The position numbers and the translations under genes were made by a program. Below, one piece after another: positions 43,766-53,033 of a DNA stretch of 64,000 nt. The notes under the pieces are model-generated. The model ran no database searches and was not told the DNA's origin. It worked only from the letters and a program-made list of their open reading frames with translations. Location of the stretch: assembly GCA_021774575.1 (NCBI GenBank), contig JAJFIX010000046.1, positions 1 through 64,000 on the forward strand. Reading direction: 5' to 3'. Origin of the DNA: Alphaproteobacteria bacterium (GTDB lineage Bacteria; Pseudomonadota; Alphaproteobacteria; UBA6615). The stretch's first letter is position 1, and the number at the start of each line of letters is the position of its first letter.

Positions 43766-45136
43766 CTAAAACAGCCCCTGTATCCAAGCTTTAATAACCG
43801 GCATGGTATCAGGCAGCCAGAGCGTTATCTGCGGGAAAAAGATTAAGATCAGCAATGTGACGATATCCATGACCAGAAACCACATTACGCCACGGAATAT
43901 ATCTGTGAGTTTAACCTGATCGCCGACCACCCCCTTGATGATATAGACGGTCAATCCCACCGGCGGTGTGATCAAGCCGATCTCAAGATATTTTATCATG
44001 ATAATGCCGAACCAGATCAGATCAAACCCAAGCTCGGTCATGATTGGCGTCACCACCGGCACGGTGAGCAGCATGATTTCCAAGGGCCCCATAAATGTCC
44101 CGAGCAAGACGTAAACGGCAGAAAGAGCGAGCACAATGGCGATCGGCGGGACATCGAGATGAACCGCCCATTCGGCAAGTTCTTGAGCAACTTTCGAGGT
44201 GCCAATGAATTTGATCATCAAGAATGCGCCGATGATGATGACAAAAATGACCGCGACCTGGCGAACTGTATCGAGCAGGGCTTCTTGAATATTCTTACGG
44301 TTCAGTCGGCGGGAAATAAATCCAAGAATAAAGGCGCCCATCGCCCCGACCGCACCGGCCTCGGTCGGGGTCATGAAGCCGCCATAGATACCAGCCATAA
44401 CGAAGACAAATAGCAATACGATCCCCCAGGTATCTTTGAGTGATCGAATTTTTTCGCGTAGAGGGGCAGGCGGGACCGGTGGTGCTATTTCCGGGTTAAT
44501 GATGCTGCGCACAACAATCATTGCAATGTAGATGAGGGCCGAAAGTAAGCCGGGAATAATACCCGCGACAAAGAGTTTGCCGATATCGACCCCGGTGAAC
44601 CAGGCATAGATGATCATCAAGGTCGATGGCGGTATGAGCGAGCCAAGGGTGCCCGAGGCCGCGACAACACCGGTGGCTAGACCCTTATCATATTTAAAAC
44701 GCAGCATCTCAGGCACAGCGATTTTGCCCATGGCCGCGGCGGTGGCGACTGACGATCCACTGATCGCGGCAAAGGCTGCACAGCCAACCGTCGAGGCCGC
44801 GGCGAGGCCACCGGGAATGCCCGCCAGCCAAAGCCGGGCCGAATTATAAATATCGCGGGTAAAGCCGGACGCAAAAGCGACATATCCCATCAATAGGAAC
44901 ATTGGGATCGTGACGAGCTGAAAGTTCGAAACCGTGCTATAGGGAACCGTTCCCATGGAGGAAAACGCGGCTTCCAGACCGCGCCAAAGGCTGGGCTCAA
45001 AGCCGGGACGCCAGCCTTTCAACACAACCATCCCGACCAGCCCGACCGTGGAGAGCGAAATAGCGATGGGCACGCGCACGATCAACAAGATCAAGAGCAC
45101 GATCAGCCCAACAATACCGACGAAAAGAGGATCCAC
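43766..45136 (-). CDS. dctM: TRAP transporter large permease DctM
   Basis: 456 residues, about twelve TM segments, with DctM signatures such as MGYVAFASG, AAISGSSVATAAAMGKIAVPEM, PPSTLMIIYAWFTG and PTEAGAVGAMGAFI. It forms the sodium-coupled channel with DctQ for a substrate delivered by DctP. Unlike most TRAP operons it is separated from dctQ by two enzyme genes on the same strand. Substrate unknown; probably an organic acid. Confidence 0.92.
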   Translation of the reverse strand: MDPLFVGIVGLIVLLILLIVRVPIAISLSTVGLVGMVVLKGWRPGFEPSLWRGLEAAFSSMGTVPYSTVSNFQLVTIPMFLLMGYVAFASGFTRDIYNSARLWLAGIPGGLAAASTVGCAAFAAISGSSVATAAAMGKIAVPEMLRFKYDKGLATGVVAASGTLGSLIPPSTLMIIYAWFTGVDIGKLFVAGIIPGLLSALIYIAMIVVRSIINPEIAPPVPPAPLREKIRSLKDTWGIVLLFVFVMAGIYGGFMTPTEAGAVGAMGAFILGFISRRLNRKNIQEALLDTVRQVAVIFVIIIGAFLMIKFIGTSKVAQELAEWAVHLDVPPIAIVLALSAVYVLLGTFMGPLEIMLLTVPVVTPIMTELGFDLIWFGIIMIKYLEIGLITPPVGLTVYIIKGVVGDQVKLTDIFRGVMWFLVMDIVTLLILIFFPQITLWLPDTMPVIKAWIQGLF

Positions 45137-45166
45137 CCCAGCTCTCCTATAGACAGAACATGTATG

Positions 45167-46147
45167 TCATTGACCGTAGCAACCCGCTTGGCGGGCCTTT
45201 TGTATGACCAAGGCAAGAACTGTATCTATGGTTGGCGTGTCGATGCCGACCATGTTGCCCATTTCGGCAACGGCCGTTACCAGGGCGTCGATTTCCATCG
45301 GCCGTCCTAATTCCAAGTCTTGCAACATCGATGTTTTGTGCTCGCCGACATTGCGTGCGCCGTCGATGCGGGCATCGACATCAATCTTGAAATTGACACC
45401 GAGAGCCTCGCCGACCTGCTGGCCTTCAATCATCATTGCGCGGATGATGGCGCGGGTCCCACTATCCTCGGCCATTGTTTTTAAAGTGGCCCCGGTCAGT
45501 GCGGAAACTGGGTTAAAACTCAGGTTTCCCCATAACTTGACCCACATCTCGTCGCGAATGCGCGGCCGGATCGGCGCCTTTAGCCCGGCGGCAATCAGTT
45601 CTTTCGACAGCGCCTGAATGCGCTCGGTTTTTTCTCCACTGGGCTCGCCGAGAACGAAGCGTTCCCCATATTGATGTTCAATGACCCCCGGCGCGATGAC
45701 CTCGGTCGCCGGATAGACAACGCTGCCAATTACACGTTCCGGCGCGAGGTCGCTCCATAATTGACCGTCCGGGTCGACACTGGCGACCCGATGGCCTTCG
45801 TGTTTTCCGCCGATTTTGTAAAAATACCACCAAGGGACACCATTGATCGCGGTGACGATCGCCGTCTCCGGGCCGAGCAAGGCCTGAAGCGGTTGAGAGA
45901 TGGCGGGAACCGAATGGGCCTTTAGGGTGATGATGACAAAATCTTGTGGCCCGACTTCCGCCGGGTCATCGGTGCAGGTCGGGTGGGTGACGATTTCCGA
46001 ACCGTCGATTTTCAGTTCTAGCCCGTTTTCCTGCATAGCCTGCAAATGGGGGCCACGCGCAATCAGGCTCACGTCGGATCCTGCGGCACTCAACATCGCG
46101 CCGAGATAGCCGCCGATTGCACCTGCCCCGTAAATGCAGATTTTCAC
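45167..46147 (-). CDS. 2-dehydropantoate 2-reductase family (PanE/ApbA-like) enzyme
   Basis: 326 residues. N-terminal Rossmann motif MKICIYGAGAIGGYLGAML, the middle DEMWVKLWGNLSFNPVSALTG and C-terminal GRPMEIDALV are characteristic of the ketopantoate reductase superfamily (catalytic Lys in the VKLWGNL stretch). It reduces a 2-keto acid with NADPH. The start overlaps the ligase gene by four bases. Its place inside a TRAP catabolic operon suggests a catabolic relative rather than biosynthetic PanE. Confidence 0.85.
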   Translation of the reverse strand: MKICIYGAGAIGGYLGAMLSAAGSDVSLIARGPHLQAMQENGLELKIDGSEIVTHPTCTDDPAEVGPQDFVIITLKAHSVPAISQPLQALLGPETAIVTAINGVPWWYFYKIGGKHEGHRVASVDPDGQLWSDLAPERVIGSVVYPATEVIAPGVIEHQYGERFVLGEPSGEKTERIQALSKELIAAGLKAPIRPRIRDEMWVKLWGNLSFNPVSALTGATLKTMAEDSGTRAIIRAMMIEGQQVGEALGVNFKIDVDARIDGARNVGEHKTSMLQDLELGRPMEIDALVTAVAEMGNMVGIDTPTIDTVLALVIQKARQAGCYGQ

Positions 46148-47673
46148 CCGACAAGTCCCAGTTTTTCCGCCATTCCAATGCGCTGTAGTTTGCCCGTCGC
46201 GCCCTTGGGGATTTCGTCGAGAATGAGAATTTTGCGCGGAACCTTGAAGTCGGCCAGGCGTTTGGCGGCGAAATCTCGCAGGCTTTTTTCATCGGTTTCT
46301 GCGCCTTCACGCAGGACGGCGGCAGCGGCAACCTCTTCGCCGAGTTTGTCGTGGGGCATGGCGAAGGTCACGACCTGCTGGACCGCCGGATGGTCCATCA
46401 AAACCTCATCAACTTCCCTTGGGCTTATTTTTTCCCCGCCGCGATTGATGATTTCCTTCAAACGCCCCGTAATCGATACATAGCCCTCGGCATCGAGAAT
46501 GCCTTGGTCGCCGGTGCGGAACCAGCCATCGGTAAACCCTTCTTCATTGGCCTTTGGGTTGTTGGCGTAGCCTAGGGTGACATTGGCGCCGCGAATGACG
46601 ATTTCGCCGGTTTCACCGGAGGCCAAAATCGTTCCGTCACTGACTGACATGATCGCGACTTCCGGCCCGGCGGCACGCCCGACCGTGCCGGCCTTGCGGG
46701 TTTCCGGGGGCAGCGGGTTGCAAGCCATCTGATGAGCTGCCTCGGTCATGCCATAGGCCTCAATCACCGGGCAGCCAAAGGTCTCTTCCAGCGCCGCCAT
46801 GACCTGGGGCGGCAAAGATGAGGATGAGGATCGCAGAAACCGCAACGTATTATCGGCAATGATTTTCTCATTGCGACCGGCTCGCGATAATATGGCTTGA
46901 TGCATGGTCGGCACGGCCGTGCACCAGGTCGCATTTGCCGTATCCAGCCAGGAAAAATATTTCAGCGCGTTAAAGCCCGGTGTGCAAAAAATGCTGGCCC
47001 CGGCGCTCAGCGAGGATGAGACCGCCGCGATCAGCCCGTGAATATGGAATAGGGGCATGATGTTGAGGCAACGATCATGGGGCTCGAGCTTGGTTGTCGT
47101 CGCAATATTGCCCGCAGACGCGGAAATATTGATGTGGGTGAGAGGGACAATCTTGGGCCGCGATGTAGTGCCCGAGGTGTGCAAAACCAAGGCGATGTCG
47201 TCGGGCTGGGCCGGGCCACCGTTTGACGTCGGTGTGGCTTTTGTTTCTGCCTCAAGAGTGAAGTCACCGGCAGCCATGTTTTCGTCGGCGACGAGTTCGA
47301 GCACCGGGATGCCGTTTCGCAAGGCAACGTCTCTGGCCGGTGTTTCTACACCTTTGGCAACGATCAAGGCTTTGGCGCTTAGGTCTTTGAGGTAAAAGTC
47401 ATATTCCTCATCCCGGTAACCGGGATTGAGCGGTGCGGCGGTGGCTGCACAGGCGGTCGCGACAAAGGCCGTTGCCATTTCCGGGCCGTTCGGCAAGACA
47501 ATACCGACAGCATCGTTCCGGCCAATACCTAGCTCGTTCAAACGGGATATTGTCGTGGCGATAAGAGACCGGAATGCGCCATAGTTTAGGTCCACTCGGT
47601 CGGGCGCGCCAATAGCCGGGTCGTTGTCGCCGCCTTTTTGTAGGCAATCCATCAATGTCGTATTTTCGCTCAT
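46144..47673 (-). CDS. AMP-dependent acyl-CoA synthetase/ligase (oxalyl-CoA synthetase-like)
   Basis: 509 residues of the adenylate-forming superfamily. Core motifs: LVLHTSGTTSRPKIVPLTH (P-loop), EAYGMTEAAHQM, GWFRTGDQGILD, GRLKEIINRGGEKISPREV and the catalytic Lys in PKGATGKLQR. The ending and the N-terminal layout resemble the AAE3/Pcs60 oxalyl-CoA synthetase branch, but substrate cannot be fixed. It would activate an imported carboxylic acid to its CoA ester. Lies between dctQ and panE on the minus strand; a tandem 11-bp repeat array separates it from dctQ. Confidence 0.85.
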   Translation of the reverse strand: MSENTTLMDCLQKGGDNDPAIGAPDRVDLNYGAFRSLIATTISRLNELGIGRNDAVGIVLPNGPEMATAFVATACAATAAPLNPGYRDEEYDFYLKDLSAKALIVAKGVETPARDVALRNGIPVLELVADENMAAGDFTLEAETKATPTSNGGPAQPDDIALVLHTSGTTSRPKIVPLTHINISASAGNIATTTKLEPHDRCLNIMPLFHIHGLIAAVSSSLSAGASIFCTPGFNALKYFSWLDTANATWCTAVPTMHQAILSRAGRNEKIIADNTLRFLRSSSSSLPPQVMAALEETFGCPVIEAYGMTEAAHQMACNPLPPETRKAGTVGRAAGPEVAIMSVSDGTILASGETGEIVIRGANVTLGYANNPKANEEGFTDGWFRTGDQGILDAEGYVSITGRLKEIINRGGEKISPREVDEVLMDHPAVQQVVTFAMPHDKLGEEVAAAAVLREGAETDEKSLRDFAAKRLADFKVPRKILILDEIPKGATGKLQRIGMAEKLGLVG

Positions 47674-47695
47674 GATCTCTCTATCTCAGGCTAGA

Positions 47696-47739
47696 TTCAG
47701 GTTTGGTTCAAGTTTGCTTCAAGTTTGCTTCAAGTTTGG
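47696..47739. repeat. Four tandem 11-bp direct repeats between dctQ and the ligase gene
   Basis: TTCAGGTTTGG, TTCAAGTTTGC, TTCAAGTTTGC and TTCAAGTTTGG stand head to tail without a gap. The unit is one turn of the helix, so all copies face the same side of the DNA. The array ends one base before the dctQ stop codon (47741) and lies 23 bases from the ligase ATG. Confidence 0.85.
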
Positions 47740-47740
47740 G

Positions 47741-48388
47741 CTAACCCACTTTATCGAGCCGGTCCTGGACATGGTCTAGGTTCTCGTATCTCTCGGCGGG
47801 GATAAAAATCTGCATTGCCATGCGCAGGGTCCACCAGGCAAGGCCCAATGGAACGATGGCCCGACCGGGCCACTCTACAAGATAGAGAATGCTCGAATAG
47901 ACGATGGCGCCGCTGTAAAAATCTTCCGCCGCTCGTATGGCCGAAAACCATGCCGCACCTCCCATGATGACGACACCGACAGACAACGCGAAAAGGCGGA
48001 AGGCGAGATTAACATTGGCCGGCAATAGATCGGCGATGGCCGTCACTTCTATGTGGGCGCCGATTTTTTGTGCATTCGCTGCGGTAAAAAAGACCACAGC
48101 GACCATTAGCATCTGAGAAAATAAACTCGCATCGGGAATGGTTAGGGAGAAAATGCCGAATGTCGCCCGCAAAAGGATGGCGACAAATAGCAGGGCCATC
48201 AAGCCGACAATTGTTATCTGGGCAATGACCACCAGAGCGTGGTCGATGCGATCGACAACGGCGCGCAGCCCGGTCGGGCCGCGGAAAACGAGTATGGCTA
48301 GGAGTAAGGCGACTGAAGCCGCCAAAAACTTGACGACTAAAATTTCGGGTCGGTCCAGCAGGCCGCCAAAGCTGAAAATGCTATCCAT
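47741..48388 (-). CDS. dctQ: TRAP transporter small permease DctQ
   Basis: 215 residues, four TM helices in the C-terminal two-thirds, with the loop pattern FTAANAQKIGAHIEVTAIADLLP (cited in part) that marks DctQ proteins (usual R-x-G-x-H-I/V-x-V-D motif degenerate to KIGAHIEV). An extra hydrophobic N-terminal segment (KFLAASVALLLAILVF) makes it slightly longer than average. It bridges DctP and DctM. Separated from dctP by a perfect 12-bp hairpin. Confidence 0.9.
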   Translation of the reverse strand: MDSIFSFGGLLDRPEILVVKFLAASVALLLAILVFRGPTGLRAVVDRIDHALVVIAQITIVGLMALLFVAILLRATFGIFSLTIPDASLFSQMLMVAVVFFTAANAQKIGAHIEVTAIADLLPANVNLAFRLFALSVGVVIMGGAAWFSAIRAAEDFYSGAIVYSSILYLVEWPGRAIVPLGLAWWTLRMAMQIFIPAERYENLDHVQDRLDKVG

Positions 48389-48439
48389 TATACCGTCGTT
48401 CCGCCATTTATCCGACCAAGATACCTATATTTCATCAAC

Positions 48440-48468
48440 GAGCCCGCAGAGTATATCTCTGCGGGCTC
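48440..48468 (-). promoter_or_regulatory. Intercistronic 12-bp perfect hairpin between dctP and dctQ
   Basis: GAGCCCGCAGAG (48440-48451) pairs exactly with CTCTGCGGGCTC (48457-48468) around a TATAT loop. It follows the dctP stop on the transcribed minus strand and has no T-run, so it is best read as a 3'-end stabiliser or partial terminator that raises binding-protein over permease output, the same layout as between aglE and aglF. Confidence 0.75.
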
Positions 48469-48511
48469 TATGATACGCGTCCCAATTGGATGGGTCGTTA
48501 AGTTTTGAGCC

Positions 48512-49576
48512 TTAGTTCCAAGGGTAGCCGTTGGAAGTCACATCAGCAGCAACCTTGGCGATTTCAGCCTGGTAGGCGTCAAGGAAAGCCACCGCTTCCG
48601 GGAAACCGCCCGAGACATCATTGGCGCGTTTGAGGAAGGCATCCTGCATGGCGCCGCCCCAAATTGCGGCTTCGTCGGCCGATGCGTCGACCACAGTGAT
48701 GCCGTCGGCGACGAGAGACGCACGGATTTCAATTTCTTGCTCGATTTGACCACGGGTCAGGCGTTCGATCATCTCATCGCGCAGACCGTCGATGGCGCTT
48801 CTCGCGTCATCGGACAAGGCATTCCAGGTGTCGAGGTTCATCACGACAAAACCGGTATGCTGGCCCTGATTGATGACCGTTACCCAGTCGGTAACAGCCG
48901 CAAAGCCTTGGGTGCCGATGCCGGCCATGTAGTTAGAGCCGCCATTGACCGTGCCGCGTTCCATGCCCTGGCGCATTTCGCCGATGCTGACACCCGAGAC
49001 CGGGTTGGCATTCCAGCCATTGTCGCGGATTGCCGCAGCGAGGAAGGACGCGACACGGACATTCTCTCCATTATATTGATCTGGATTGGTGATTGCCGCA
49101 TCGCCGGTGCCCAGCAGGGCAACGCCGCCCCAGCTATAATGCCACAAATATTTCAGGCCAGCGGCTTCGATTTGGTCGTCGAAGGCCGAAAACTGGCTGC
49201 GCAAATTATCGAGGGCGCGGGTGGCGACATAGGCATCAGAAGACCCCGCGCCCGTATCGGCAATACCCCAAGCGCCGGTCTCGGCGAGGGAGAAGGATGC
49301 GGCCAGCTCGGCCATATCGACTTCACCAGCAGAAACAGCATTAAAATTGTCGCGGAATCGGCTTAAGGATTGACCCCAGCCGATATTGACCGTGACTTCG
49401 CCTCCGGTCCGCTCGGCCAACTGCTCGGCCCACCATTTCATGTCACCCGGTACGGAACCGCGATCCGGCGCCCAATAGGAATAAGTCAGCTCGAGCGCCT
49501 GTGCCGATGTGGCAAGGCCGGTGACCGTCAGTCCGGCAACCGCCGCGCTAAGGGCAACATTACGAAAATAACCCAT
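48512..49576 (-). CDS. dctP: TRAP transporter substrate-binding protein DctP
   Basis: 354 residues from ATG 49576, chosen because GGGAGGA lies just upstream and the product then begins with a good signal peptide (MGYFRNVALSAAVAGLTVTG, cleavage after SAQA); the 100-residue upstream extension of the frame is not coding-like. The DctP fold shows in LELTYSYWAPD, KWWAEQLAERTGGEVTVNI and MNLDTWNALSDDAR, typical of the family near its ligand Arg region. It captures a substrate in the periplasm and starts the cluster of seven minus-strand genes. Confidence 0.9.
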   Translation of the reverse strand: MGYFRNVALSAAVAGLTVTGLATSAQALELTYSYWAPDRGSVPGDMKWWAEQLAERTGGEVTVNIGWGQSLSRFRDNFNAVSAGEVDMAELAASFSLAETGAWGIADTGAGSSDAYVATRALDNLRSQFSAFDDQIEAAGLKYLWHYSWGGVALLGTGDAAITNPDQYNGENVRVASFLAAAIRDNGWNANPVSGVSIGEMRQGMERGTVNGGSNYMAGIGTQGFAAVTDWVTVINQGQHTGFVVMNLDTWNALSDDARSAIDGLRDEMIERLTRGQIEQEIEIRASLVADGITVVDASADEAAIWGGAMQDAFLKRANDVSGGFPEAVAFLDAYQAEIAKVAADVTSNGYPWN

Positions 49577-49651
49577 TATCGTTCCTCCCAAATTATCGTT
49601 TGTCGTATGATTGAAATCGAGCCGCAGTTTAACGAATGTTGAAGTGTGTGA

Positions 49652-49664
49652 AATGATTATCATT
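49652..49664. promoter_or_regulatory. Fur-core palindrome in the dctP/FAH divergent region
   Basis: The 339 bases between dctP and the FAH gene hold no gene but contain AATGATTATCATT, a perfect palindrome around one base. Its reverse AATGATAATCATT equals the central 13 bases of the classic 19-bp Fur box. It sits 76 bases upstream of the dctP ATG. The outer three bases on each side do not match. Suggests iron- or manganese-responsive control (Fur/Mur) or a chance core. Confidence 0.5.
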
Positions 49665-49915
49665 GGGTGAGGACTTTGATTGAGTTGCAGGCGAACCATT
49701 ATCGTTCTACGGGCGAACTTTTTTTGAGTGCTGCTAAAATATTGCCTTATCTCCTTGCTGGGCTTAGATTTCCGGTCGGTAAATTCTCCCAATGAGATGT
49801 AGACGAAAGACCAATAACTGATTATGAGAGTGCCGCCGCCAAAAGCCGTGCGGTAACATTTTCGTGAGAAATACATTGCGACCGGTAAAATCTGAGTAAT
49901 GAAGGTAAGAAAAAC

Positions 49916-50605
49916 ATGAGCACTGTTATCGATGCCGCACCGCGGACGACCCTAGAAGTTGCCGGAACCACTGACCGGTTTCCGGTGGCGCGTATTTACT
50001 GTGTGGGACGGAACTATGCCGAGCACGCCCGCGAGATGGGGCATGACCCAGATCGTGAGCCGCCGTTTTTCTTCATGAAGCCCGCCGATGCCATTCTGCC
50101 ATCCGGCGAGGATTTCCCCTATCCGGTCGCGAGCTCCAACGTCCATCATGAGATTGAACTGGTTGTTGCCCTGGGCAAGGGCGGCAAGGATATTCCCGAA
50201 GCCGATGCGATGGACCATATATACGGCTATGGCGTCGGTATAGACATGACGCGCCGTGATCTACAGGGCGAAGCCAAAAAGATGGGCCGTCCCTGGGATA
50301 CAGGTAAGGCCTTCGATCACTCTGCCCCCTGTACCAAAATTCACGCCGTGAGCGATATCGGCCATCCTGATGGCAGTGCCGCGATTTGGCTCGAAATTGA
50401 TGGTGAGACCAAACAGAAATCTGAGCTCGACAAGTTGATTTGGTCGATCCCGGAAGTGATTTCCTATCTATCCGGATTGTTTGAATTGCAGCCGGGCGAC
50501 TTGATCTACACTGGTACACCGGCCGGGGTTGGCGCTGTGCAGCGGGGAAATGCAATCCGCGGTGGGGTCGATGGCGTCGACATATTGGAAACCAAAGTCG
50601 TCTGA
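49916..50605 (+). CDS. Fumarylacetoacetate hydrolase family protein
   Basis: 229 residues. FAH fold motifs: YCVGRNYAEHAREMG, PPFFFMKPADAI, NVHHEIELVVALGKGG with the metal-binding Glu residues, GYGVGIDMTRRDLQ and DLIYTGTPAGVGAVQRG. Members hydrolyse or decarboxylate beta-diketo or oxo acids (fumarylpyruvate, oxaloacetate, acylpyruvates). With the GST gene next door, the pair resembles maleylpyruvate/fumarylpyruvate handling in gentisate pathways, but no dioxygenase is here. Divergent from dctP; convergent with the GST gene. Confidence 0.88.
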   Translation: MSTVIDAAPRTTLEVAGTTDRFPVARIYCVGRNYAEHAREMGHDPDREPPFFFMKPADAILPSGEDFPYPVASSNVHHEIELVVALGKGGKDIPEADAMDHIYGYGVGIDMTRRDLQGEAKKMGRPWDTGKAFDHSAPCTKIHAVSDIGHPDGSAAIWLEIDGETKQKSELDKLIWSIPEVISYLSGLFELQPGDLIYTGTPAGVGAVQRGNAIRGGVDGVDILETKVV

Positions 50606-50609
50606 TCGC

Positions 50610-51233
50610 CTAACTCAGGCCGATCATCAGATATTTCTGGTAGCCGGGTCGATTACAAAGCCGTGCGTAATAGGCTTCGAGGTTAGGCAGGGACGGGCGC
50701 TCAATGTCTAGGTTCATGTAGCGATAGGTAACCACGCCGACCGGAATATCGCCGATTGTAAAGTCTGCACCGCCGAGATAGGCGTTGGTGGTGAGGTGGG
50801 TATCGAGGATTTTCGCGGCGGCGTTGGCTTTTGCCACCGCCGTCGCGACGACGTCCATGTCGCGCTTGTCTTCGGGGGTGCGAATAAGGTTGAGAAAGGC
50901 TGGCAGCAGGGCTGGCCAAATGACTGTGAGCTGCCAATCCATCCAGCGATCGGCAAGTGCGCGGGCGCCGGGGTCGGCTGGGTAAAATCGGCTCCCGCCA
51001 CCATGTTTGGCGGCGAGATAGCGGACAATCGAATTTGATTCCCAAAGCACAAGATCGCCATCCTCAACCGTTGGAATGAGGCCGTTGGGGTTTTTTGCTC
51101 GGTACTCGGGATCATCATTGCCGCCAAAAGGGCCGCCAAAGTCGGTGCGTTCGAAGTCGAGGCCGATCTCGGCGCAGGTCCATAAGACTTTTTGGACATT
51201 GGAAGAGTTATTTCGGCCGATGATGTGCAGCAT
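50610..51233 (-). CDS. Glutathione S-transferase family protein
   Basis: 207 residues from ATG 51233, which has AAGGAAC upstream. Thioredoxin-like N-terminal domain with [15 protein letters not shown] (likely catalytic Ser), the cis-Pro in [11 protein letters not shown] and the GSH-binding Glu-Ser in [13 protein letters not shown]; all-helical C-terminal half ([15 protein letters not shown]). Cytoplasmic. Convergent with the FAH gene (four bases between stops). Could be a detoxifying GST or an isomerase acting with FAH. Confidence 0.87.
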   Translation of the reverse strand: MLHIIGRNNSSNVQKVLWTCAEIGLDFERTDFGGPFGGNDDPEYRAKNPNGLIPTVEDGDLVLWESNSIVRYLAAKHGGGSRFYPADPGARALADRWMDWQLTVIWPALLPAFLNLIRTPEDKRDMDVVATAVAKANAAAKILDTHLTTNAYLGGADFTIGDIPVGVVTYRYMNLDIERPSLPNLEAYYARLCNRPGYQKYLMIGLS

Positions 51234-51350
51234 TCTTGTTGTTCCTTGCGGCTTAAAATTCAAATGGAGGCTAATGATACCCCTTTCGGTGACCGAGGAC
51301 AGGGGGTAAAACACGGCTCCCACGGCAAAACGAATTTGGAGACAAAAAAA

Positions 51351-53030
51351 GTGGCGTCCTATCAATATATCTACGTCATGAAGGGGCTGACCAAAGCCTA
51401 TACTGGTGGCCGAAAAGTGCTCGAGGATATCTGGCTGAGTTTCCTGCCGGGAGCAAAAATTGGCGTGCTGGGAACCAACGGCTCGGGAAAATCGACCCTG
51501 CTGCGCATTATGGCGGGGCTTGATCGCGAATTTCAGGGTGAAGCTTGGGCGGCGGACGGCATTAAAATTGGGTTCCTAACCCAAGAACCCGAATTGGATC
51601 CTGACCGCGACGTGGTCGGCAATGTCATGGAAGGTGTCGCCGAGACCAAAGCGCTGCTCGACCGGTTCAACGAGGTGAGCGCCCGGTTTGCCGAAGAGCT
51701 GACAGACGACGAAATGGACGCACTCATTGAAGAGCAAGGTAGGTTGCAATCTGAGATCGATGCAGCCGACGCCTGGGACCTTGATCGCCACGTCGAAATT
51801 GCCATGGACGCCCTTCGTTGCCCGCCAGGCGATGCGGACGTGACCAAATTATCCGGCGGTGAGCGCCGACGGGTTGCCCTTTGTCGGCTGCTATTATCGC
51901 GCCCCGATATGCTTTTGCTCGACGAGCCGACCAACCATTTGGACGCGGAATCCGTTGCTTGGCTCGAGCATTTTCTCGAAAACTATCCGGGTACGGTTGT
52001 TGCCGTCACTCATGATCGGTATTTTCTCGATAATGTCGCGGGCTGGATTTTAGAGCTGGATCGCGGCAAGGGGTTGCCGTTTGAAGGCAATTATACCGGA
52101 TGGCTGGAGGCCAAGGAGAAGCGCTTGCTCCAGGAAGAGCGGGACGAGACGTCACGTCAACGCACCATTGCCCAAGAGCTGGACTGGATCCGTGCCAGCC
52201 CGAAGGCTCGCCAAACGAAAAGCAAGGCGCGTATCGCGGCCTACGAAGATATGGTCGCACGTGGTGGCGTTTCAAATATCGGGACGGCTCAAATCACCAT
52301 TCCAGCCGGTCCGCGCCTCGGCGATTTGGTGGTGGAGGCAGATCAATTGACCAAAGGGTTTGGCGACCGTCTGCTGATCGAAGATTTGTCACTGAAAATT
52401 CCGCCGGGCGCCATTGTCGGCATCATTGGACCCAACGGAGCCGGAAAAACAACTTTTTGTCGGATGCTGACGGGCGGTGAAATGCCCGACGGCGGCGCGC
52501 TAAAAATTGGTGAAACCGTTGAGATGGCCTATGTCGACCAGAGCCGTGACACACTCGACGGGTCGAAAAATGTCTGGGAGGAAATATCCGACGGTCTGGA
52601 TGTGATCGAGCTCGGCAAGGCGACAATTCAGTCACGGGCCTATGTTAGCGGATTTAATTTTCGTGGGCCCGACCAGCAAAAATCGGTCGGTCAACTTTCC
52701 GGCGGCGAACGCAATCGCGTTCATCTTGCCAAAATTCTGAAATCAGGGGCAAACCTGCTTTTGCTGGATGAGCCGACCAACGATCTCGACGTTGATACAT
52801 TGCGCGCCCTTGAAGAAGCGCTACTCGCGTTCGCCGGGTGCGCGGTCGTTGTCAGCCATGACCGTTGGTTCCTTGACCGTATCGCCACCCATATCCTTGC
52901 TTTTGAAGGCGAAAGTCGCGTCGAGTGGTTCGAAGGAAACTACCAAGATTATGAAGAGGACCGCCACCGTCGCCTAGGGGCGGCGGCGGACCAACCACAT
53001 CGAATTAAGTACAAACCGCTTAGCCGATAG
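51351..53030 (+). CDS. ettA: ABC-F family translation factor EttA
   Basis: 559 residues from GTG 51351, preceded by TTGGAGAC; the in-frame extension upstream overlaps the divergent GST gene and is rejected. Two ABC domains without TM segments: Walker [10 protein letters not shown] and GPNGAGKTT, signatures [15 protein letters not shown] and [15 protein letters not shown], Walker [13 protein letters not shown] and [12 protein letters not shown]. The linker includes the arm and the P-site tRNA interaction motif region ([15 protein letters not shown]). Start [12 protein letters not shown] is typical of EttA. It gates ribosomes in response to the ADP/ATP state. Confidence 0.94.
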   Translation: MASYQYIYVMKGLTKAYTGGRKVLEDIWLSFLPGAKIGVLGTNGSGKSTLLRIMAGLDREFQGEAWAADGIKIGFLTQEPELDPDRDVVGNVMEGVAETKALLDRFNEVSARFAEELTDDEMDALIEEQGRLQSEIDAADAWDLDRHVEIAMDALRCPPGDADVTKLSGGERRRVALCRLLLSRPDMLLLDEPTNHLDAESVAWLEHFLENYPGTVVAVTHDRYFLDNVAGWILELDRGKGLPFEGNYTGWLEAKEKRLLQEERDETSRQRTIAQELDWIRASPKARQTKSKARIAAYEDMVARGGVSNIGTAQITIPAGPRLGDLVVEADQLTKGFGDRLLIEDLSLKIPPGAIVGIIGPNGAGKTTFCRMLTGGEMPDGGALKIGETVEMAYVDQSRDTLDGSKNVWEEISDGLDVIELGKATIQSRAYVSGFNFRGPDQQKSVGQLSGGERNRVHLAKILKSGANLLLLDEPTNDLDVDTLRALEEALLAFAGCAVVVSHDRWFLDRIATHILAFEGESRVEWFEGNYQDYEEDRHRRLGAAADQPHRIKYKPLSR

Positions 53031-53033
53031 GCG

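Noticed and set aside
49577-49876. 100-residue N-terminal extension of DctP
   Set aside because: The extension is not coding-like and would bury the signal peptide that starts at ATG 49576 with a strong ribosome site.
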